DNA from: JAVBOW01 sp031549495
GTDB taxonomy: Bacteria; Bacteroidota; Bacteroidia; Bacteroidales; Rikenellaceae
Direction: 5' to 3'
Assembly (NCBI GenBank): GCA_031549495.1
Contig: JAVBPS010000069.1
Location: 1 to 64,000, forward strand
Length of the DNA: 64,000 bases
How positions within the stretch are numbered: the first letter of the stretch is position 1; every line of letters starts with the position of its first letter. A program made the position numbers and the translations under genes. This document shows positions 51,977 through 61,104 of the stretch, one piece after another. The notes below the pieces were generated by a model. It ran no database searches, was not told the DNA's origin, and saw only the letters and a program-made list of their open reading frames with translations.

Positions 51977-53374
51977 TTATTGTGTTACCAGTTTAACCTC
52001 ATAAGGTTCCAGTACGAGCGAGTCGTCCCCGCCGCAAACGATCCGCAACCGGCCGTTGGTCTGGTTGACGAACATCCGGCAGTCGTCCGTAGCCAGCGCC
52101 CCGGCTTTCGTGGCGTCCGAGAAGGTCGCTTTGTAGAGTCTCGCCCCCTTCGAGAAATGGTCGTGGAACATGCGGAATATTGTGGTGAAGGAGGTCGACT
52201 GCCCGCCGGAGGTGACGTCGGTTCGCGTCCACAGCCCCATGGGATGCGACGCGCCGGTCTGGTCGGTGCTCTCGGGCCCCCACAACAGCAGGGTCTCGTA
52301 CCCGATCTGGATGCAGCGGATCATGGCGGCCGCGGTGACCGAATTGCTGATGGCCTCGTTCACCACGGGGTCGAATCCCGCGTTCGGATAGGCGTAGAAT
52401 TCGCTCCACCACATCGGCAGCGTGGCCCCCCCGCCCGGTTGCGTGCGGATATAGTCGTATATTTTTTCCAGCTTCTCGATCGCGGCGTATCCGGTCGAAA
52501 GCGGGACGTCGTTCTTGTTGCGGGTCCCGCCGTCCATGGTGATGAAATCGCCGCCCTTTTTGTTGGCCAGCCAGTAGCTCACCACATCCATCGAACGCTT
52601 GTCCATATAGCCCCACGTGCCCTGGAAATATCCCGTGTAACTCTTCTGGGAGTCGTACGAGTCCATGTGCACGTACGGCCCGCCCAGTTTTGCCGTGGCG
52701 CGCACGCTCCGCACCGAGTCGTAGACGATGTTGTACATCTTGGTGTAAGCCTCGTAGTCCCAGCGCCCCTTGCTGCTGCTGTAAAACCCCTTCATCTCGT
52801 TCCAGACCTGGAAATACTGCACGTCGGGATAACGCCTCACGGTTTCGGCGCAGAGGTGGGCGAATTTCACGTAACGGTCGGCGAGCGGGGCGGTTTCCAG
52901 CTTGTTCCAGTCGGTCGTCCCGTTCGCGGTCGGCGTATGCATCCACGTGGGGCATCCGCAGAAGGTGATCACGTTCGTCCCGCCCGTTTCGCGCATCATG
53001 GCGATCCGCTTGTCCACGCTGCTCCAATCCCAGTTCGCCGGGTTCGTGACGGTCGAATCGGGCCAGACGTTCTGCGCGCCCCAGCCCATGATGTGCTGGT
53101 TCTGGAAATGGACGCTGTTTTGCAGGATCGCTTTGGCCCGTGTCATGGCGGCGTCTTTCCCGCTGACCACGCTGTACTGCGTATGGGTCACCCCGGAGAG
53201 GTAGTTGCTCGTCACGGGAGCCGATTTATTGAAGGTCACGATCACATACGGCGTGGCGTCGGGTGGAGTGTATGTGGGTTCCGTCCCGCCACCGCCACCG
53301 GGCGTCACCGGGTCGTCCCCGCCGCCGCATGCCAACAGCGCTGCCGACAGCAAAGCAAGAAAAAGAGGCTTCAT
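51977..53374 (-). CDS. GH39-like (clan GH-A) glycosidase of the PUL, lipoprotein
   Basis: 465 residues. Lipobox LLAC with Cys16, followed by a Gly-rich linker (GGGDDPVTPGGGGG), which suits surface display. TIM barrel about 40-400: MRETGGTNVITFCGCPTWMHTP, acid/base Glu193 in FQVWNEMKGF, nucleophile Glu325 in WWSEFYAYP. A short beta domain (about 405-465) follows. GH39 members are beta-xylosidases or alpha-iduronidases; the family call is by layout only and could be another GH-A family. Follows the BACON/GLUG gene, which ends with a terminator hairpin. Confidence 0.72.
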   Translation of the reverse strand: MKPLFLALLSAALLACGGGDDPVTPGGGGGTEPTYTPPDATPYVIVTFNKSAPVTSNYLSGVTHTQYSVVSGKDAAMTRAKAILQNSVHFQNQHIMGWGAQNVWPDSTVTNPANWDWSSVDKRIAMMRETGGTNVITFCGCPTWMHTPTANGTTDWNKLETAPLADRYVKFAHLCAETVRRYPDVQYFQVWNEMKGFYSSSKGRWDYEAYTKMYNIVYDSVRSVRATAKLGGPYVHMDSYDSQKSYTGYFQGTWGYMDKRSMDVVSYWLANKKGGDFITMDGGTRNKNDVPLSTGYAAIEKLEKIYDYIRTQPGGGATLPMWWSEFYAYPNAGFDPVVNEAISNSVTAAAMIRCIQIGYETLLLWGPESTDQTGASHPMGLWTRTDVTSGGQSTSFTTIFRMFHDHFSKGARLYKATFSDATKAGALATDDCRMFVNQTNGRLRIVCGGDDSLVLEPYEVKLVTQ

Positions 53375-53419
53375 ATCCGCAATATTTTCATGTATCCGTT
53401 AAAATTTGAGATGGCAGTA

Positions 53420-53451
53420 GTAAAAAGGGTTGCCTTGACAACCCTTTTTAC
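53420..53451 (-). terminator. Rho-independent terminator of the SusC/SusD operon
   Basis: Perfect 13 bp stem (53420-53432 with 53439-53451) with the T-run within the stem, 20 bases after the stop of the BACON/GLUG gene. Confidence 0.8.
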
Positions 53452-53470
53452 TCTGTTTGTTTTCACCTGG

Positions 53471-55864
53471 TTACGGAGTCTTACGCAGGGTGGGATAGAG
53501 GTAATCTCCGGTGGTATTACGCAGCCATGTGTCGGTGAAATTCCATCCGACAAAGGTGGTGGCGGTCACCGCACCCTGCAACTCGGCTACGGTGCGGGTG
53601 CCGGAGGTGGTCATCGCGGGGGCGTTGGGCCCTGCGAAAGCAGTACCTCCGTTGCTCAGCGCATAGACACTGGTGATAACTACGGTCGGCCCCGAAGCGA
53701 AGGATCCGAATGCGTCGTTGATATTGCTGGAAGCGTTCACGTTCATGCGAACGAGTTGGCCGACGCTGTAACAGTTCTCTATCGGGGCAGCCTTGCCGCC
53801 GACGATCTCGCCCACCAGGCCGCCCGCATTGGCTAAAGCCCCGTCGTTGATCGTGATTTTCCCACGGAAATAGCAGTTCCGGATCGCGCCGGTGTTGTTG
53901 ATGTGGCCCACCAGGCCGCCGATACGCATAGCCGAAGTCCCCGTGGCTTCGGATTTGTTGATGGTCATATTGCCCGAATAGTAGCAATTGGTTACCGCAT
54001 TGGCGTTGGTGGTGTGGATACGTGATACGATACCGCCCACGTAGGCGGCGCCGTCACTGACACCGGCTCCGCTTTCCTGCATGATCACTTCCCCCGTGTT
54101 ATAACAGTTGTCAATCCTGAAATTAGCCGCCCCACTGGTTATTACATAGCCGACGATTCCTCCGAAGTAATAGGTGCCGGTAATCCTGCCCGTGTTGTAG
54201 CTATTCAGGACGGCGCCGTCGCTCATGCCGACCAGGCCGCCGATGTTGGTGCGGCCGAAAATCTCGGTGCCCTTGTTGGCGCATCCGGTTACCGTTCCGG
54301 TCGCGCTGTTCGTGGCAGCGATACTTCCGCATACGAACACGTCGGCTTTGGGACGCGAAGAGGCGGCGCTCAATATGCCGTTCTGGGTGGTACAATTCTG
54401 TACCGTACCCGTATTTACGGCTGCGATTGCCGCGGCATACACGGGAGTCGTGCCGCTCGTGCAGTTCAACGACGAATTATTGACCGTGATATTGGAAACC
54501 GTACCCGCATTGGAGGCCGCGAGGAACGCGAAACCGTTATTGGTGGCGGATACGCTGCCCGAACCCTTGCTCAGGTCAATGGAGCAGTTGGTGAAGGTGA
54601 GATTGGATACGCTCGCTCCGGAGGCGATACCTCCGAACAGACCGGTGTAATTGCGCGTATCGGCCTCCAGGATGTGTACCCAGCCGGTGATGGTTTTGCC
54701 GTTGCCGTTGAAGATGCCCTTGAACGGCGCGGCCGGGGTGCAGATCGGAGTCCAGACGCCCGGCAGCGTGGGGGTGTAATTGAGCGTGTAGTACGCTCCC
54801 GCGTTGGCGGCCACGGTGTTGGCCGGGGTGATGTTCTGCAGGCTCTGGATGTCGCCGATCATGAACGGCTCGGCCTGCGTGCCTTTACCCGAGGTGAAGT
54901 GGCTGTTCGAGACGACGGGATCGCTGTCCGAATAGACTGCGACATCGGATGAGAGGGTGCGCACCACCAGGCTCACATAACCCGCATAGGTCGGATTCGC
55001 TCCGGCGAAGAACGGGTCGGCGGCCAGGTTCTTGGACGTGGCCGTCCCGGCGTCGAGGGTGCCGACCAGGGTGTTGGAGGCGTTGTACACCTCGATCTTA
55101 TATCCTGCGGCCCCTACTACCGGAGTCCAGTCTGCCTTGAATTCAGTAGGCGACTTGGTGACGGTGAGCACCGTTTTGTCGAATATGTCGCCTTGTTTTA
55201 CCGTGAAGATGTACTTGGTGGCCGAATTGTTCGCCAGGGTGACGGTCACCGTGGCCGAACGGGGCGCGCCGGTGGCGTTGATCTGGTAGTTGACCGCAAA
55301 GTCGGTTTGTCCGGCCTGCCCCGAGGGGGTGACCGTGCACCAACCCGTGTTGGTGCCGCTCACTGCGGCGGTCCAACTGTCGTTGGCCATCAGGTCGAGC
55401 ACGCTGGTGTAATCGACCACCGGAACGTCCAGGGTTCCCGCATTGGCCACCTCTTCCACCTCGATGTAGGGCGAGGAGGGCTTCTGGGTCACGGTGAACT
55501 CTTTGCGGTAGGCGAAGCCGGGCGTGTCGGATTCCACGACGATCGTAGCCGAACGCGCGGCCGTGAGCTGGTAGTTGCGCGTGCTGGTCACTTCGATGTC
55601 CACGTCGCCGAAGCCGGAGGTGGGAGAGATCACGCACCACTGCTCGGTGGTGCCGGTGGGGTAGACCACCGATGCTTTCCACCAGAAATTGGCGTCCAGG
55701 TGGATGGAGCCCTCTTCCATCTTGCCGTCGAAGACGAGCTCGTCCGCGGGGATGGCGGCCTGGGCCGAGGTGGTGGAGGTGCTGTAAAAGTCTGTCTCGT
55801 CGCTCTTGCACCCGGTAAAGATGAGTGCTACGGAAAGGAGCGCGAATAGGATCGTATTTTTCAT
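53471..55864 (-). CDS. BACON/GLUG-repeat surface lipoprotein (probable glycan-binding protein)
   Basis: 797 residues. Lipobox TGC with Cys19 followed by KSDETD, a surface-export signature. Two BACON-type domains (about 55-130 and 135-220: WCVISPTSGFGDVDIEV, WCTVTPSGQAGQTDFAV) and an FN3-like domain (about 228-315) are followed by GLUG-type repeats to about residue 740 (GLFGGIASGASVSNLTF, IGGLVGMSDGAVLNSYNTG, YVGGIVSRI, IGGLVGHINNTGAIRNCYF). In PULs the protein in this place (after SusD) is a surface glycan-binding protein; GLUG beta-helix parts are otherwise known from adhesins. It is 3 bases from the preceding small gene. Confidence 0.85.
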   Translation of the reverse strand: MKNTILFALLSVALIFTGCKSDETDFYSTSTTSAQAAIPADELVFDGKMEEGSIHLDANFWWKASVVYPTGTTEQWCVISPTSGFGDVDIEVTSTRNYQLTAARSATIVVESDTPGFAYRKEFTVTQKPSSPYIEVEEVANAGTLDVPVVDYTSVLDLMANDSWTAAVSGTNTGWCTVTPSGQAGQTDFAVNYQINATGAPRSATVTVTLANNSATKYIFTVKQGDIFDKTVLTVTKSPTEFKADWTPVVGAAGYKIEVYNASNTLVGTLDAGTATSKNLAADPFFAGANPTYAGYVSLVVRTLSSDVAVYSDSDPVVSNSHFTSGKGTQAEPFMIGDIQSLQNITPANTVAANAGAYYTLNYTPTLPGVWTPICTPAAPFKGIFNGNGKTITGWVHILEADTRNYTGLFGGIASGASVSNLTFTNCSIDLSKGSGSVSATNNGFAFLAASNAGTVSNITVNNSSLNCTSGTTPVYAAAIAAVNTGTVQNCTTQNGILSAASSRPKADVFVCGSIAATNSATGTVTGCANKGTEIFGRTNIGGLVGMSDGAVLNSYNTGRITGTYYFGGIVGYVITSGAANFRIDNCYNTGEVIMQESGAGVSDGAAYVGGIVSRIHTTNANAVTNCYYSGNMTINKSEATGTSAMRIGGLVGHINNTGAIRNCYFRGKITINDGALANAGGLVGEIVGGKAAPIENCYSVGQLVRMNVNASSNINDAFGSFASGPTVVITSVYALSNGGTAFAGPNAPAMTTSGTRTVAELQGAVTATTFVGWNFTDTWLRNTTGDYLYPTLRKTP

Positions 55865-55867
55865 ACT

Positions 55868-56233
55868 TTACCGTTTTTTATTGGTGTAATTGTAATACCA
55901 GGCGATGATCTCGGCGCTTTTCTCGCGCCCGTAGTGTTTGTAGACCACCGAGGAGAACTCTTTGTGTATCTCTTTTTTGATCTCGGCCACTTTGGCCTGG
56001 TCGTCCACATCTTTGATGCGCTCCTGGCCGGCGTAGTAGCGGTCGTAGAAGGCGCCCTCGAGGAAGCTCGTCTCGTCGGGCGAAAGCGACAGGTCGCGCT
56101 GGGCGAGCCCGGCGATGTATTTCGCTTTTTTGACGATGGCCGAGTCGGCCTGCTCCTGTCCCGACGGGGCCCCGCACAGGGGCGCCGCCAGGCAGAGGGC
56201 CGCAAGGAATAGTATGGTTCTGAATAGTTTCAT
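55868..56233 (-). CDS. Small exported protein of the PUL, unknown family
   Basis: 121 residues. Signal peptide about 1-21 (LFLAALCLAAPLCGA), then a charged helical protein with ADSAIVKKAKYIAGLAQRDL, TSFLEGAFYDRYYAGQ and KKEIHKEFSSVVYKHYGREKSAEIIAWYYN. No known domain is recognised. It is encoded between SusD (13-base gap) and the BACON/GLUG gene (3 bases), so it is transcribed with them. Possibly a helical periplasmic accessory protein; no function is claimed. Confidence 0.8.
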   Translation of the reverse strand: MKLFRTILFLAALCLAAPLCGAPSGQEQADSAIVKKAKYIAGLAQRDLSLSPDETSFLEGAFYDRYYAGQERIKDVDDQAKVAEIKKEIHKEFSSVVYKHYGREKSAEIIAWYYNYTNKKR

Positions 56234-56246
56234 CTCTGCTGAACGA

Positions 56247-57956
56247 TTAGTAACCCCGGTTTTGGTCCGCCTCGGTGATGTTGTTATTGGCCGTGATCTC
56301 GGCCATCGGGAAGGGGCAGAGCATGTTCTTGAGTACGTCGGCGTCCTTTTCGCTCCAGTAGTAGTCGTAGGTCATGATTTCCGGTTCCCCGGTGCTCTCT
56401 TTAATAGGGAACGCCTTCAGGCGGTTGTTGTGGTTGACGATGATCTTCTTGAATTCGTCTTTGCCGAATCGGCGGTTGTCGAACCATTCGTGCAGCTCGC
56501 CTTTCAGTTCCAATCGCCGCTCGATCTGGAGGTTGGTGCGGAAATCCGCCTGGGACATGTCCAACGCCCAGTCTGCGGGTACCTGCCGGCGTCCCTCGGG
56601 GGTGAAGCGGGCGCGGTACATCAGCCTGTTCATGTAACCCACCGCTTCCGGGGTGTTGCCCAGTTCGTTGGCCGCCTCGGCCAGCGTGAGCAGCAGGTCG
56701 GCGTAGCGCAGCACGATCACGTTCACGTTGGCGTCGCCGGCCGAGAAGCGCGAGTCGAGGTATTTCTTCACGTAGGGCAGTTCCTCGCTGCGCGAAGGCA
56801 TGGCGGTCTGTCCCGGCGGGATGTTGGTCAGTGTGTAGGGATAGGTGTAATAGGTGCCCCCGGGATTGGTCGAGACGACCATATTGCGTTTGAAGAGCGA
56901 GTCGAGGTAGGTCACGTCCAGGCGGTAGTCGCCCTGTTTGAGCGCGGCGTCGTAGTAGCGGTTGTAATGCTCGTCCCAGCTCTCGCGCAGGGCGCGGATA
57001 CGGCCGTAGTTGTTATTGGAGGTGGTGGTGGGCATGGCCTCCCAGAAACCGGGCAGGTAGTGATACATGAACGAACAGCTGCCGGTGATCTGGTTCTCTT
57101 CCAGTTCGAAGATCGACTCGACCGTGTAGCGGTTATAGCAGTCCCAGAGGCGGGCGAAATCCGACACCAGGCCGTATTGGCTGTGCTGTTCCACATCCGA
57201 GGCCGCGTCGTAGGCCGCCTGCCAGTAGTCGCCCGCGGGTTGCGTGAGCCACGAGGCGTCGAACGGCTCGCCCGGGTGGGTCTTGATGCAGGCCATCGCC
57301 ACATAGACCTTCGCCAGCAGCGTCCTGGCCGCGTACTTGTGCGGGCGTCCGTAGGGTTGGTCTCCGGGTTCGGGAAGCATGTTCCAGGCTTCGTTCAGGT
57401 CCTCCAGGATCGCGCCGTAGATCTCATTGATCGGGGTGCGCGGACGGTGCAACTCGGCGAACGACGTGCCCGGAGCTAACACCAGCGGCACGGGGCCGAC
57501 GATGCGTACCAGGTTGAAATAGACCAGCGCCCGCATGAAATGCGCTTCGCCCAGCATACGCTGTTTGGCGTCCGGGTCGATCGACTCCGGGGGCAGGCTG
57601 ATCAGCAGGTCGTTCAGGGCATTGATGGTCTGGAAGCTGCCGGTGTAGACGTCTTCCACGGCGGAGTTGTTGGTCTGCACGTCCATCGAGGAGATGTCGA
57701 CCAGGTACTGCGATTGGGTGTTGCCGATGGTCATCGTGCCGGCGTGTCCCGACAGCAGTATGTGGAGTTTCTGCCCGTAGAGCAGGCTGTTGGAGAGGTA
57801 GGCGTAGCAGCCGTTCAGGGCGGCCTGGGCTCCCTCCTCGGTCGCATAGACCTGCGTCGGGCTGAATGCCGTACGCGGCTTCTCGGTCAAAAAATCGGAG
57901 CATGAGGCGGCCAGGGCTGCGCCTGCGATCATGATGCCGTATATTATCTTTTTCAT
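56247..57956 (-). CDS. SusD/RagB family nutrient-binding lipoprotein
   Basis: 569 residues. Lipobox ASC with Cys19. SusD features: SDFLTEKPRTAFSPTQVYATEEGAQAALNGCYAYL, HFMRALVYFNLVRIVGPVPLV, TLLAKVYVAMACI (TPR-like helices), LRYADLLLTLAEAANELG and ERRLELKGELHEWFDNRRFG. It closes the outer face of the SusC channel and binds the glycan. It follows the second SusC by 12 bases. Confidence 0.95.
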   Translation of the reverse strand: MKKIIYGIMIAGAALAASCSDFLTEKPRTAFSPTQVYATEEGAQAALNGCYAYLSNSLLYGQKLHILLSGHAGTMTIGNTQSQYLVDISSMDVQTNNSAVEDVYTGSFQTINALNDLLISLPPESIDPDAKQRMLGEAHFMRALVYFNLVRIVGPVPLVLAPGTSFAELHRPRTPINEIYGAILEDLNEAWNMLPEPGDQPYGRPHKYAARTLLAKVYVAMACIKTHPGEPFDASWLTQPAGDYWQAAYDAASDVEQHSQYGLVSDFARLWDCYNRYTVESIFELEENQITGSCSFMYHYLPGFWEAMPTTTSNNNYGRIRALRESWDEHYNRYYDAALKQGDYRLDVTYLDSLFKRNMVVSTNPGGTYYTYPYTLTNIPPGQTAMPSRSEELPYVKKYLDSRFSAGDANVNVIVLRYADLLLTLAEAANELGNTPEAVGYMNRLMYRARFTPEGRRQVPADWALDMSQADFRTNLQIERRLELKGELHEWFDNRRFGKDEFKKIIVNHNNRLKAFPIKESTGEPEIMTYDYYWSEKDADVLKNMLCPFPMAEITANNNITEADQNRGY

Positions 57957-57968
57957 AGCTCTTGTTTT

Positions 57969-60900
57969 TTAGAAGGTTGCGCTCAGACCGAAGATGTAGG
58001 AGCGGGTCGAAGGATAGGAACCCCAGTCCACGCCCACTTTCTGGCTGCTCGAGGCGAAGCTGCTCACGTCGGGGTCCCAGCCGCTGTAGTTGGTCCAGAT
58101 GAAGGGATTGCGGGCAGTGAAGCTCACGCCGAGCCGCTGGATCCACTTCGCTTTCAGGGGGATGCTGTAACTGAGCGTGATGCTCGCCAGGCGCATGTAG
58201 CTGCCGTCCTCGACGATGCGGTCGGTGAAGTCGCCCGAGTTGTTGGTGTAGTTCAGGCGGGGGTAGCGGGTGGCCGTGTTGGTTTCGGTCCATCTGTCGA
58301 AGAAGGCGGCCGCGCGGATGTTGTTGATGTTCCCTTTCGGGTTTCCGGGCGCGGTGTCGTTCTCCTGCATCAGGTTGCCGTTCACGATCTGGTTGCCGTA
58401 CGAGCCGTTGAACACCACGCTGAGCGACAAACTCTTGTAGCTGAAGTTGGTCGAGAAACCGTAGATGAAATCCGGATTCGGGTCGCCGATGATGCACTTG
58501 TCGCCGTCGTTGATGTTGCCGTTGCCGTCCAAGTCGACGTATTTGATATCCCCGGCCTGGAGTTTCTTACCCATGTAGGTGGGCAGGTTGCCTGCGTCCA
58601 CGTCCGACTGCTGTACCAGTCCGTCGGTCTTGAAGCCCCAGAAGAGGGCGATCGGACGGCCTTCGAGGTAGATGTTCGCGGGCATCTTGAAGTAGGTGGC
58701 GTCGTTGCCGATCGCCTTGCCCTCGAAACCTGATCCCGCGACCACGCCGAACATCGACGGGGGAAGCCCCGTGTCGATGACCTTGTTGCGGTTGAAGGAG
58801 ATGTTGCCGGCCACGCTCCAGTCGAAATTCTTTGTCCGTACGGGTGTAAGGTCGAGGCTCAGCTCGATCCCCCGGTTCTCGATCTCCCCGCGGTTGACCC
58901 ATTGGGTTGTGAAGCCCGTCGAGAGCGGGATTTCGATCTCCTGCAGCAGGTCCTTGGTGTTCTTCTTGTAGAGGTCCACCGTCAGGTTGATCCGGCTGTC
59001 CAGCAGGGCCAGGTCCACCCCGGCGTTGTACTGCTCGGTGGTTTCCCAGTTCAGGTCGGGATTGGCCAGTCGCGAAGGCTTTACCCCCGTGAGATACGTG
59101 CCCTTTTCAGAGAGGTTGTAATTCGTCAGCGGGTTGGCCATTTTGATGTCGTCGTAAGTGGTCAGGGTTTGGAAGGGGGAGAGCGTCTGGTCGCCCACTT
59201 TACCCCAGCCCACGCGCAGTTTGAGGCCCGAGATCTGCCGCACGTTCCTCAGGAAGGATTCCTCGTTCACGCGCCATGCGAAAGCGAAGGAGGGGAAGTA
59301 GCTGAAGCGGTTCTGTTGGGAGAAACGGCTGCTGCCGTCCGCACGGAATGTGGCGGTGAGCACGTAGCGCTCCTTGTAATTGTAAAGCAGGCGGGTGAAG
59401 TAGGAGACCAGGGCGGAGGAGCTTTCGCTGTAGCTCGATTTTTGTTTGCCCGCAGCGTAAATACTCGCGGTGCGGAATTCGCAGTCCGGGTAGCCCGGGA
59501 AGTCCGAAGCGTCTATGGTGTTGTTCTGGTTGAGGTTGTAGTTGACCGTCGTACCGACCATGGCGTCTATGCGGTGGCCGCCGAATTTCTTCGAGGCGGT
59601 GAGCACGTTGTCCAGGTTGTAGCGGATCGAGTTCAGTTCGGCGATCCCGCCGCGGCAGTTCAGACCGTTGTCCAGGCCCGGTCCGTACCAGCGCGTACGA
59701 GCCTTGTTGCGGTAGTCCATGCCGAACGTGCTCTTGAATTTGAGCCATTTGGCGATCGATACGTCGGCATAGGCCAGCGCGTTGATGCGGTACTCCTTAC
59801 TCAGGTCCTCGTAGTTCTGCAACCAGATGTCGGTGCCTTTCAACTCGTCGTCGTCGTAATCGATGGCCCCGTCGTTCAACTGGTAGGGTTTCGACCCGAG
59901 CATCTGGCGCATCATGTTGGTGGCGCGGGTGGCGTTCTGCGTACCGCCCGGCTCGGTGCCCTGCGTCATGTTGTTCACGCGGTTGGTCAGGGTCAGTTTG
60001 GTCCCGATCTTCACATATTTGCCCAGGCCCTGGTCGTAGTTCACGCGCAGGTCGCCCTGGGTGACGTCGGTATTCTGGAGCAGGCCCTGGTTGTTCATGA
60101 AGCCGGCCGCGATGTAGTAGTTCGCGTTGTTTTTGCCTTTTCCGCTGATGGTCAGGCGGTGGGACTGGCTGACGGCCGTGCGCATCGTGTAGTCCTGCCA
60201 GTCCATCCCGGTCACCGTGTCCGCGAGTATTTTTTTATACCCGACCGCTTCGGAGTATTGAATGAACCCGTTCAGGTCGAGCACCGCAATCTTCTTGCTC
60301 GGGGCGGAGATCTCCACGCTCGAGGTCCATTCGATCCTCGGGGTATCCGACGCACCCGATTTGGTGGTGATCAGGATCACGCCGTTGGCGCCCAGCGAGC
60401 CGTAGATGGCGGTGGCCGACGCGTCCTTGAGGATCTCCATGTTGGCGATGTCCTGCGGGTTGATCGACGAGAGCGCGTTCTGCTTCTCCTGGCCCGTGGA
60501 ACCCATGGGGTTGTTCACGTCCTGCGTCCCGTTGCCCAGGATGATGCCGTCCACCACGTAGAGCGGTTCGCCCGTGCCGTTGAAGGAGCTCATCCCGCGG
60601 ATGGTGATGCTCGTCGAGCCGCCCGGGGCGGCGGTGCCGGTCACCACCTGCACGCCCGCCGCCTTACCTTGCAGCAGTTTGTCGAACGAGGTGACCTGCG
60701 AGGCTTCGATCTGGTCGATCTTCACGCTGGCGACCGATCCCGTCAGGTCGCTCTTGCGTACCGTGCCGTAGCCGATGACCACGACGTCCTCGATCTGCTG
60801 CGCGTCTTCCTGCAGGCGTACGTCGAGTTTGTCGCCGGAAACCTGCTTTTCCGTGGTCTGGTAGCCTACATAAGTAAATACAAGGGTGCCTGCCGATCCC

Positions 60901-61091
60901 GGAAGGTTGATGGTGTAGCGTCCGTCGGCGTTGGTCGACGCTCCGGTGTTGGTGCCTTTGAGCACGACCGACACGCCCGCGAGCGGGGCGTTGTCAACGC
61001 CCGTGATGCGACCGCTCACGGCCTGTTGCGCCCAGGCCTTCGCGCCGAAAGCCAGGCACACCATGAATAATATATATCTGAATGTTCTCAT
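57969..61091 (-). CDS. SusC/RagA family TonB-linked transporter, full length
   Basis: 1040 residues. Signal peptide ends at AKAWAQ. CarboxypepD_reg-like domain (about 23-110: VSGRITGVDNAPLAGVSVVLKGTNTG, VFTYVGYQTTEK) with TonB-box region, plug (about 115-235: GKAAGVQVVTGTAAPGGSTSITIRGMSSFNGTGEPLYVVDG, MEILKDASATAIYGSLGANGVILITTK) and 22-strand barrel ending FGLSATF. Imports oligosaccharides across the outer membrane with SusD. The gap to the upstream SusC is 13 bases. Confidence 0.96.
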   Translation of the reverse strand: MRTFRYILFMVCLAFGAKAWAQQAVSGRITGVDNAPLAGVSVVLKGTNTGASTNADGRYTINLPGSAGTLVFTYVGYQTTEKQVSGDKLDVRLQEDAQQIEDVVVIGYGTVRKSDLTGSVASVKIDQIEASQVTSFDKLLQGKAAGVQVVTGTAAPGGSTSITIRGMSSFNGTGEPLYVVDGIILGNGTQDVNNPMGSTGQEKQNALSSINPQDIANMEILKDASATAIYGSLGANGVILITTKSGASDTPRIEWTSSVEISAPSKKIAVLDLNGFIQYSEAVGYKKILADTVTGMDWQDYTMRTAVSQSHRLTISGKGKNNANYYIAAGFMNNQGLLQNTDVTQGDLRVNYDQGLGKYVKIGTKLTLTNRVNNMTQGTEPGGTQNATRATNMMRQMLGSKPYQLNDGAIDYDDDELKGTDIWLQNYEDLSKEYRINALAYADVSIAKWLKFKSTFGMDYRNKARTRWYGPGLDNGLNCRGGIAELNSIRYNLDNVLTASKKFGGHRIDAMVGTTVNYNLNQNNTIDASDFPGYPDCEFRTASIYAAGKQKSSYSESSSALVSYFTRLLYNYKERYVLTATFRADGSSRFSQQNRFSYFPSFAFAWRVNEESFLRNVRQISGLKLRVGWGKVGDQTLSPFQTLTTYDDIKMANPLTNYNLSEKGTYLTGVKPSRLANPDLNWETTEQYNAGVDLALLDSRINLTVDLYKKNTKDLLQEIEIPLSTGFTTQWVNRGEIENRGIELSLDLTPVRTKNFDWSVAGNISFNRNKVIDTGLPPSMFGVVAGSGFEGKAIGNDATYFKMPANIYLEGRPIALFWGFKTDGLVQQSDVDAGNLPTYMGKKLQAGDIKYVDLDGNGNINDGDKCIIGDPNPDFIYGFSTNFSYKSLSLSVVFNGSYGNQIVNGNLMQENDTAPGNPKGNINNIRAAAFFDRWTETNTATRYPRLNYTNNSGDFTDRIVEDGSYMRLASITLSYSIPLKAKWIQRLGVSFTARNPFIWTNYSGWDPDVSSFASSSQKVGVDWGSYPSTRSYIFGLSATF

Positions 61092-61104
61092 AGCTTTCTG
61101 TGGG

